Under the pieces are notes generated by a model. That model was given only the letters and a program-made list of their open reading frames with translations. It did not search any database and was not told the origin of the DNA. Shown in pieces: positions 53,960-60,059 of a stretch of DNA of 60,059 bases (position 1 is its first letter; every line of letters begins with the position of its first letter). A program made the position numbers and the translations under genes. This stretch comes from Verrucomicrobiia bacterium Tous-C4TDCM (GTDB lineage: Bacteria > Verrucomicrobiota > Verrucomicrobiia > Verrucomicrobiales > Akkermansiaceae): positions 1 to 60,059 of the forward strand of contig NEUO01000002.1 of the NCBI GenBank assembly GCA_002304315.1, in the 5' to 3' direction.

Positions 53960-56506
53960 TCACAACTCGTTGAGGCGTTGCTGACTCCACTCCATCCCTT
54001 CCTTGTACTCCTCGTTCTGTGGCCGCTCGCGGTTGAGCTGGGCCCACACCGCCACCGCTTCCCGGTAAATTGACTCCGCCATCTCTTTTTTCTCTGCCCG
54101 CTGCGCCGCATGGCCCAGGTCGCCCAGCAGATATCCAAGGGAACGACGAACTTGCTCGGCCCGGACGAAGTCGTCATCGCTGGACGCCAGCTTTCGCATC
54201 AAATCGGCACCGCGGGTCTGCAACTCGATCTCGTCCTCCCGCTTGCCATCCGCCCCGCTCATCCGGCCTTTCTGCCACAGCAACATCGCCAAACGATACT
54301 TCGCCGTCGGATCCGCCGATTCGCCGACCGCAATCCGCTCCACCAGCAGGATCCCTTCTTCGATCAGCTTGAGCGCCTGCTCAGGCTCCCCGCGGTCCCG
54401 CAAAATACCCGCCATCAACCAGCGCTGCGCCGCCAGTCGCGATCGCACCTCGGCTCGGTCCGGCCACTGTCGCATCAGCTCTTCTAACAGCTTCACCGCC
54501 GACTTCGAGGTCGCTTCGGCAGAGGCCACATCACCGGAAAGCAGCGCCGCCTCCGCCATCGCGCCATAGCACCCGGCCAGGTCCAGCCGCAGCTCGAGAT
54601 TACCCGGATCCTGCTTCAAGAGCCGCAACAGTTCCTCGGAAGCCAGCGTCCGGACTTCCCTCGCATCACCCATCTGGCCGATCCCGTCGAGGATTGTGGC
54701 CGAGGAAAAGTAGCACGCAGCCAGTTCCGACCGCAGCACCGCCACATCCGGCCGCCGGTCGGCCAGCCGGTTGAGCGACCGGGTCGCCCCGAGCAAGCGC
54801 TCCAGCGCCAGCGCGTCGTTGCCCGCCGCCGCCAGCAACCGCGATGCATGGAAATCCAGCACCGCCAGCAATTGCTGGACGCGGTCGCCATCGACATCGA
54901 CCTGCGGCAACGCCTGCAGTGCCTTCCGCGCCGACTCGAATGCATCCAGGGCCGAAGGATCGTTCCGCTCCTGGAACGAGAGTGCCAGCAACAGGCGGTC
55001 GGTGGCCAGACGCAGGTCGAGGTCAGGGCCGGCGGGCAGTTCGCCGGCGGATTCCAGTGCCTCCTTCAGCCGCTGCGCAGCGGTCGCCGGATCGCCCTTG
55101 GCCAACGAAATTTCAGCCAGTTGCAGCCGTGCCCGCGCCCGCTCTTCCTTCAATGCCCCGACCTCCGCGGTCCGCGTGATGAAATCCTGGAAGTAGAGTT
55201 CGAGCCGCTTGAGGCGTTGCTCCCGCCCGTCGAGAGGCGGCAATTTCCGATGACCCTTTTCCATCGCCCAGGCAAACAAGCGGTCGCCGGTCGCTCTCGA
55301 TTCCTCAAGCCGCGCCAGCCACAGATCCTTCTCGTATTGGAGCACCTTCCGCTCCTTTTCGAGCGTCTCCTCAGCCTGAGTCTTCCCGTCTTCCGCGATT
55401 TCCTCGGCCGACTTCAACCGTGCCACATCCTCCCGCCGCCCGGCTTCCTCGGACTCCAAACCGGACTTCGAGACCCGCCACAGCCCGGACAACACGATCA
55501 CCGCCCCGGCCAGCAGCCCCGCCGCCACGTTGGCCCGCCAAGCATTCCGCCGCGCCGCCCGATACTGGTCGAGCACCGCGTCGCGCTGTTTCTCCGCCAC
55601 CGCCGCCTGCTCCGCCGCTTCAAAGCCGCGCAACACCTCGCCCGCATTCGCCGGCCGCACGGCGGCATCCAGCGACAAGCAGCGGTCGAGGATTTCCCGA
55701 TAGGCCAGCTCCAGGGGGTTGGCCGCGGCATCCGGCCACTCGAAATGCGGCTGGCCTTCGAGCGCCTTCGCCACCTGTTTCAAATTCGCGGCGATCCCGT
55801 CCTTACGGGTCCTCCCCGGCTCCGGCGCGACTTGGTCGAAGGTCGCCGTGCACCGCGGGAAGGCACCGGTCAGCACCCGGAAAGAAATTACCGCGAACGA
55901 AAAAACATCCCTCCGGTATCCCTTCTCCCGCAGGTATCCGTCGGGGTCCCTGAGCTGGTCCGGCGGCTGGTAGAGTACCGCGTCGGTGTATTGCAAATGG
56001 GTCACCCCCGGCATGTTCCCCAGCGCCCAGTCGGTCAGCACCGCCCGGCCGGAATCATCAAAAAACACGTTCCCCGGCTTCAAGTTCCCGTGGGCCACCT
56101 GCCGGTCGTGCAGCCCGGCCAAAGCACGTAAAATTTCCATCACCACCGGCCACGAATCCTCTCCGGGAAACCGCGCCAGCCGATGCTGCAACGAACGCGG
56201 CACCAGCACCCCATCCTGCTCATCTTCGAAAAGCCGCGTCACCCGCAGGATCTGCTTGCCCCGGTAGTCCTCGCTCAACTCCTCCACCACCCCCACCGGC
56301 CAGCCGCCCTCCTCAAGCCTCAGCGTCGCTTCCTCCAGCAGCAGCCGATTCACCGCAGTCTCAACGTGAATCTTCAGCGCCACCAGCTCGCCCGCCGCAT
56401 TCCGGGCCCGGTAAACCCGCCCGCAGGCTCCGGCCCCTACCAGTCCAAGCACCTCAAGTTCACGCACATCCGGCAACCGCATGGGCTCACCATGGCGATT
56501 CCGCAT
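53960..56506 (-). CDS. Kinase-fold protein, probable pseudokinase, with C-terminal TPR-like region
   Basis: GLVGAGACGRVYRARNAAGELVALKIH; HRD-equivalent is HGNLKPGNVFF; DFG-equivalent is LTDWALG; about 500 aa of helical repeats follow. Confidence 0.87.
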   Translation of the reverse strand: MRNRHGEPMRLPDVRELEVLGLVGAGACGRVYRARNAAGELVALKIHVETAVNRLLLEEATLRLEEGGWPVGVVEELSEDYRGKQILRVTRLFEDEQDGVLVPRSLQHRLARFPGEDSWPVVMEILRALAGLHDRQVAHGNLKPGNVFFDDSGRAVLTDWALGNMPGVTHLQYTDAVLYQPPDQLRDPDGYLREKGYRRDVFSFAVISFRVLTGAFPRCTATFDQVAPEPGRTRKDGIAANLKQVAKALEGQPHFEWPDAAANPLELAYREILDRCLSLDAAVRPANAGEVLRGFEAAEQAAVAEKQRDAVLDQYRAARRNAWRANVAAGLLAGAVIVLSGLWRVSKSGLESEEAGRREDVARLKSAEEIAEDGKTQAEETLEKERKVLQYEKDLWLARLEESRATGDRLFAWAMEKGHRKLPPLDGREQRLKRLELYFQDFITRTAEVGALKEERARARLQLAEISLAKGDPATAAQRLKEALESAGELPAGPDLDLRLATDRLLLALSFQERNDPSALDAFESARKALQALPQVDVDGDRVQQLLAVLDFHASRLLAAAGNDALALERLLGATRSLNRLADRRPDVAVLRSELAACYFSSATILDGIGQMGDAREVRTLASEELLRLLKQDPGNLELRLDLAGCYGAMAEAALLSGDVASAEATSKSAVKLLEELMRQWPDRAEVRSRLAAQRWLMAGILRDRGEPEQALKLIEEGILLVERIAVGESADPTAKYRLAMLLWQKGRMSGADGKREDEIELQTRGADLMRKLASSDDDFVRAEQVRRSLGYLLGDLGHAAQRAEKKEMAESIYREAVAVWAQLNRERPQNEEYKEGMEWSQQRLNEL

Positions 56507-56607
56507 GATTCCGCCAATCCCTCAGTTTCCGGCTGATTTCATTTCGTCCGTGTGAAATAGTTTCCGCCTCTCACCGCGTATTCGCTGGTTGCCAACCTTT
56601 CCCACCC

Positions 56608-57939
56608 ATGAAACCCACCTGCCCCGGCAATCCGCTCGACCGCTATGCGTCCCGCCGCGAGTTCCTCCAAGTCGGCCTGCTCGGCGGGCTGGGATTGACC
56701 CTGCCGCAGTTCTTCCGCCAGCAGGCGCTGGGGGCCCAGAAGTTCTACGAAACCCGCGAAGGGGTCGCCAAGGGCATCATCCACATCTTCCTCCCGGGCG
56801 GCATGGCCCACCAGGAATCCTTCGACCCCAAGCCCTTCGCCCCGGCCGAATACCGCGGCCCTTTCGGTGCCATCGACACCAAGATCCCCGGTATCCACTT
56901 CGGCGAAAAGATGAAGAACCTCGCGGCGATCGCCGACAAGCTGACGGTCATCCGCTCGATGTCCCACGGCGAGGCCGCCCACGAGCGGGGCACCCACAAC
57001 ATGTTCACCGGCTACCGGCCCTCCCCGGCACTGGAATATCCGTCCTACGGGTCGGTCATCTCCCATGAACTCGGCTCGCAGAACAATCTCCCCCCTTACG
57101 TCTGCGTGCCGAATGTCCCGAACGAGTTCGCCGGCTCCGGCTACCTCTCCTCCGCCTACGGGCCCTTCGCCCTCGGCTCGGATCCCGCCCGGGCGGACTT
57201 CAAGGTGCGCGACCTCAACCTGCCCGTCGGCTGCGACGAATTCCGCTTCTCGCGCCGCCGCTCGCTGCTCGAAACGGTCGACGCCCATTTCCGGTCGCTG
57301 GAAAAATCCGACGCCATCGACTCGATGGACGCCTTCTATCAGCACGCCTACAAGCTGATCTCCTCCGAGAAAGCCCGCGAGGCCTTCAACCTCAAGGCCG
57401 AGCCCGACGCCATCAAGGACGAATACGGCCGCACCGAAGCCGGCCAGCGGATGCTCCTCGCCCGCCGCCTGATCGAAGCCGGCACCCGCTTCGTCTCGCT
57501 GACCGTCGGCGGCTGGGACCACCACGACAACCTCAAGGGCGGCATCGAGAAGCAGCTCCCGCCGGTCGACAAGGCCATCGCCAGCCTGATCCGCGACCTC
57601 GAACGCCGCGGCATGCTCGAGTCCACCCTCGTCATGGTCACCTCCGAATTCGGCCGCACGCCGAAGATCAACCCGACCGGCGGCCGCGACCACTGGCCGA
57701 ACGTCTTCTCCGTGATGATGGCCGGCGGCGGCTTCAAGCAAGGCTATGTCCACGGTTCATCGGACGCCCTCGGCGGCGGGGTCGATACCGACGGCATCAC
57801 CGTCACCGACCTCTCGACCACGATCTACAACCAGATTGGAATCACCGGTGACAAGGAGCTGATGGCCCCCGGAGGACGACCCATCGAGATCGTCGACGGT
57901 GGCCAGGTGCTCGACGCCCTCCTCGCGAAAAAGGCATGA
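56608..57939 (+). CDS. DUF1501 domain protein
   Basis: SRREFLQVGLLGGLGLTLPQFFR; IHIFLPGGMAHQESFDPKP; VMVTSEFGRTPKINPTGGRDHWPNVF. Confidence 0.93.
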   Translation: MKPTCPGNPLDRYASRREFLQVGLLGGLGLTLPQFFRQQALGAQKFYETREGVAKGIIHIFLPGGMAHQESFDPKPFAPAEYRGPFGAIDTKIPGIHFGEKMKNLAAIADKLTVIRSMSHGEAAHERGTHNMFTGYRPSPALEYPSYGSVISHELGSQNNLPPYVCVPNVPNEFAGSGYLSSAYGPFALGSDPARADFKVRDLNLPVGCDEFRFSRRRSLLETVDAHFRSLEKSDAIDSMDAFYQHAYKLISSEKAREAFNLKAEPDAIKDEYGRTEAGQRMLLARRLIEAGTRFVSLTVGGWDHHDNLKGGIEKQLPPVDKAIASLIRDLERRGMLESTLVMVTSEFGRTPKINPTGGRDHWPNVFSVMMAGGGFKQGYVHGSSDALGGGVDTDGITVTDLSTTIYNQIGITGDKELMAPGGRPIEIVDGGQVLDALLAKKA

Positions 57940-60059
57940 ACCTTCTTCAAAATCGTGGCTGGCGCGTCTCGCGCCAGTCCCTTCAGGGAGCGTCTCGCTC
58001 CCTGTCTCCAGTTCGATTCGCCGAGCGAATTGCCCACCTCACTCTGGTCTCTTGTCTCTGGTCTCTTGCCTCTCCATCCGCCCACGCCGGCTTCACCCCG
58101 GAGCTCAATCTCATCGAGCCCCGCGGCGGCCAGCGCGGGACCGAGCTGGAGATGCACTTCCACGGTGAACGACTCGACGGCTTGCAGGAGTTGCTTGCCT
58201 ACCAGCCCGGCATCGAGGTCCGCGGTATCACGGTCGAGAATGGCAAACACGCCTCCGCGAAGATCTTCATCAAGCCCGACGCCCCGCTCGGCGAACACCA
58301 GCTCCGGGTCCGCACGGGTGGCGGAGTCAGCTACCTCCGCTCGTTCTTCGTCGGCCAGTTTCCGACCGTGAACGAGGTGGACCCCAACGACACCCCGGAA
58401 CAGGCGCAACGGATCGAACTCAACACCACCGTCCAGGGCGTCGCCAAGGCCGAGGACCCCGACTACTACGTTTGTAGTTTGAAAAAGGGCCAGCGTTTCA
58501 GCGCCGAGGTCGAAGGCATGCGGCTCGGCCGCACCATGTTCGACACCTACGTCGCCATCGTCGATCCCAAGGGCTTCGAGATCGCCTCCTGCGACGATGC
58601 CGCCCTGCTCCGCACCGACTCCTTCGTCTCGGTCGTCATCCCGGAGGATGGCGACTACCGCGTGCTGGTCCGGGAGGCCGCCTACGAAGGCTCCGATGTC
58701 TGCCAATACCGCGTCAGCATCGGCACCTTCCCCCGCCCCACCGCGGTTTTTCCGAACGGCGCCAAGCCCGGCGAGACGGTCGAATTCAAGTTCATCGGCG
58801 ACCCTGCCGGCGATTTCACCGAGTCAGTCGCGATTCCCGCCGACGCCGGTGGCCGCTTCCTCCTGTTCCCGGCGCGCGAAGGCATCCACGCCCCGTCCCC
58901 GCTGTGGATCAAGGTTTCCCCTCTCGCGGCGGCTGCCGAAGTCGAGCCGAATGCCAGCGCCAAGCAAGCCAGTAAGGCACCCGACCTTCCCTGTGCCGTC
59001 CACGGCATCATCGGCGCGGAACTCGACAACGACTTCATTTCCTTCAAGGCGGCCAAGGGCGAAAACCTCACCTTGAAAGTGCTCGCCCGCGGCCTCCGCT
59101 CGCCGCTCGATGCCTTGCTGGCGGTGCGCGATGCCAAGGGCAAGAACCTCGCCAGCAACGACGACCTGGGCGGACCCGATCCGGTCCTGCAATGGACCGC
59201 TCCCGAAGCCGGCGAGTATTTCGCGGTAATCCGCGACCAGCTCCAGCGTGGCGGCCCGGACTTCACTTACCGCCTTGAGATCACCCGCCGCGAGCCTGCG
59301 ATCGCCGCTTCGCTGCCGGTCGTGGAGCGTAACAATTCCCAGAAGTGGAAAGTCATCAACGTGCCGCGCGGCAATCGCTACGCTGCGGTGGTGAATTTCA
59401 CCCGCGAGAACATCGGCTGCGATCTCAATTTTGAACCCGAGTCGCTGCCCGCCGGGGTCGCGATGAAAGCCCCGCTGATCCACAAGTCGGTAAGCGCCGG
59501 ACCGGTGGTCTTCGAAGCCGCCGCCGATGCCGCGGTGGCCGGCACCCTTCACCGTTTCAAGGTGAAGTCAGCCGGTGGCGCCGCGCCCTTGGAAGGCGTG
59601 CTGCGCGATGTCGTCAATCACGTCGAGGTCAACAACCAGGGCGCCTACCATTCCGCCGAAAGCGACCGCATCGTGGTCGCGGTGGTCGACGAGGCCCCCT
59701 TCCAGCTCGAGCTCGAAACCCCTCTCGTGCCGATCGTGAAGAACGGCACCCTCCAGCTCAAGGTCAAGGCCCTGCGCAAGGAAGGCTACAAGGAGGCCAT
59801 CACCTTGCGCTTCCTGTGGAATCCGCCCGGCATCGGCACCCCGGTCACGGTCGCCCTGGCAGCCGACCAGAACGAGGCGCTTTATGAGGTGAATGCCAGC
59901 GCCGACGCCGCTCCCGGCGAGTGGCAGGTCTGCATCCTGGGCGAGGCGAACACGCCGCAAGGTCCCGTGCAAGTTTCCACCTCGCTGGTCCCGCTGCGGA
60001 TCTCCGAGCCTTATCTCGGCATGACCCTCGACATGGCCGCCACCGAACAAGGCAAGCCG
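57936..60059 (+). CDS. PPC-domain (pre-peptidase C-terminal-type) secreted protein, truncated by window end
   Basis: Not in ORF track because no stop occurs in the window; manually translated MNLLQNRGWRVSRQSLQGASRSLSPVRFAERIAHLTLVSCLWSLASPSAHAGFTPELNLIEPRGGQRG...; 708 open codons; ATGA overlap with the DUF1501 gene. Confidence 0.87.
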   Translation, partial: MNLLQNRGWRVSRQSLQGASRSLSPVRFAERIAHLTLVSCLWSLASPSAHAGFTPELNLIEPRGGQRGTELEMHFHGERLDGLQELLAYQPGIEVRGITVENGKHASAKIFIKPDAPLGEHQLRVRTGGGVSYLRSFFVGQFPTVNEVDPNDTPEQAQRIELNTTVQGVAKAEDPDYYVCSLKKGQRFSAEVEGMRLGRTMFDTYVAIVDPKGFEIASCDDAALLRTDSFVSVVIPEDGDYRVLVREAAYEGSDVCQYRVSIGTFPRPTAVFPNGAKPGETVEFKFIGDPAGDFTESVAIPADAGGRFLLFPAREGIHAPSPLWIKVSPLAAAAEVEPNASAKQASKAPDLPCAVHGIIGAELDNDFISFKAAKGENLTLKVLARGLRSPLDALLAVRDAKGKNLASNDDLGGPDPVLQWTAPEAGEYFAVIRDQLQRGGPDFTYRLEITRREPAIAASLPVVERNNSQKWKVINVPRGNRYAAVVNFTRENIGCDLNFEPESLPAGVAMKAPLIHKSVSAGPVVFEAAADAAVAGTLHRFKVKSAGGAAPLEGVLRDVVNHVEVNNQGAYHSAESDRIVVAVVDEAPFQLELETPLVPIVKNGTLQLKVKALRKEGYKEAITLRFLWNPPGIGTPVTVALAADQNEALYEVNASADAAPGEWQVCILGEANTPQGPVQVSTSLVPLRISEPYLGMTLDMAATEQGKP
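57959..58030. repeat. Three consecutive short hairpins inside the 5' coding region
   Basis: CTGGCGCG-TCT-CGCGCCAG (57959-57977), AGGGAGCG-TCT-CGCTCCCT (57985-58003), ATTCG-CCGAG-CGAAT (58016-58030). Confidence 0.9.

Noticed and set aside
54848-56131. 427-aa plus-strand ORF antisense to the pseudokinase
   Set aside because: His/Arg/Pro/Gln-rich shadow; kinase-fold motifs are on the minus strand.
56539-57753. 404-aa minus-strand ORF antisense to DUF1501
   Set aside because: Shadow ORF; DUF1501 motifs are clear on the plus strand.

Overview
GC-rich bacterial chromosomal window. Gene content and protein style suggest Verrucomicrobiota (Luteolibacter/Haloferula-like); this is inference and was not searched. 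It holds about 45 credible protein genes. In order: the 3' end of a nuo operon (nuoL-nuoM-nuoN); argA; an MBL-fold nuclease; redoxin, GT2 and PpiC genes; pdxA; a PBP2; an M48 protease; an aldo/keto reductase; a retropepsin-like protease coupled to a YdcF-like gene; two tandem PQQ-dehydrogenase/diheme cytochrome paralogs; hicAB; an exopolysaccharide/O-acylation cluster (FkbM, SGNH, MBOAT, AlgJ/X-like, GT11); a kinase/sigma pair; a cystathionine gamma-synthase with a fungal-like N-terminus; a duplicated cassette of a giant prepilin-like protein plus a secreted partner, followed by S8 and C39-like peptidases; squalene/phytoene synthase; a probable pseudokinase; and DUF1501 plus PPC-domain genes. 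I saw no rRNA, tRNA, CRISPR array or transposase. The most notable signals are: (1) the duplicated prepilin-like A / secreted B cassette next to two proteases, with the first A copy decayed (in-frame TAG plus an inferred ~1.6 kb deletion); (2) several families of dispersed modular hairpins whose loops are constant while the stems change with compensatory substitutions, often starting at or just after stop codons, and one series read through by the 5' end of a CDS; (3) a two-armed inverted heptanucleotide array (7 + 16 units) between an M48 protease and an aldo/keto reductase; (4) a small lipoprotein gene cut by an in-frame TAA with the same reading frame continuing for 20 codons. All calls come from reading the sequence and the supplied ORF track. 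No database search was run.
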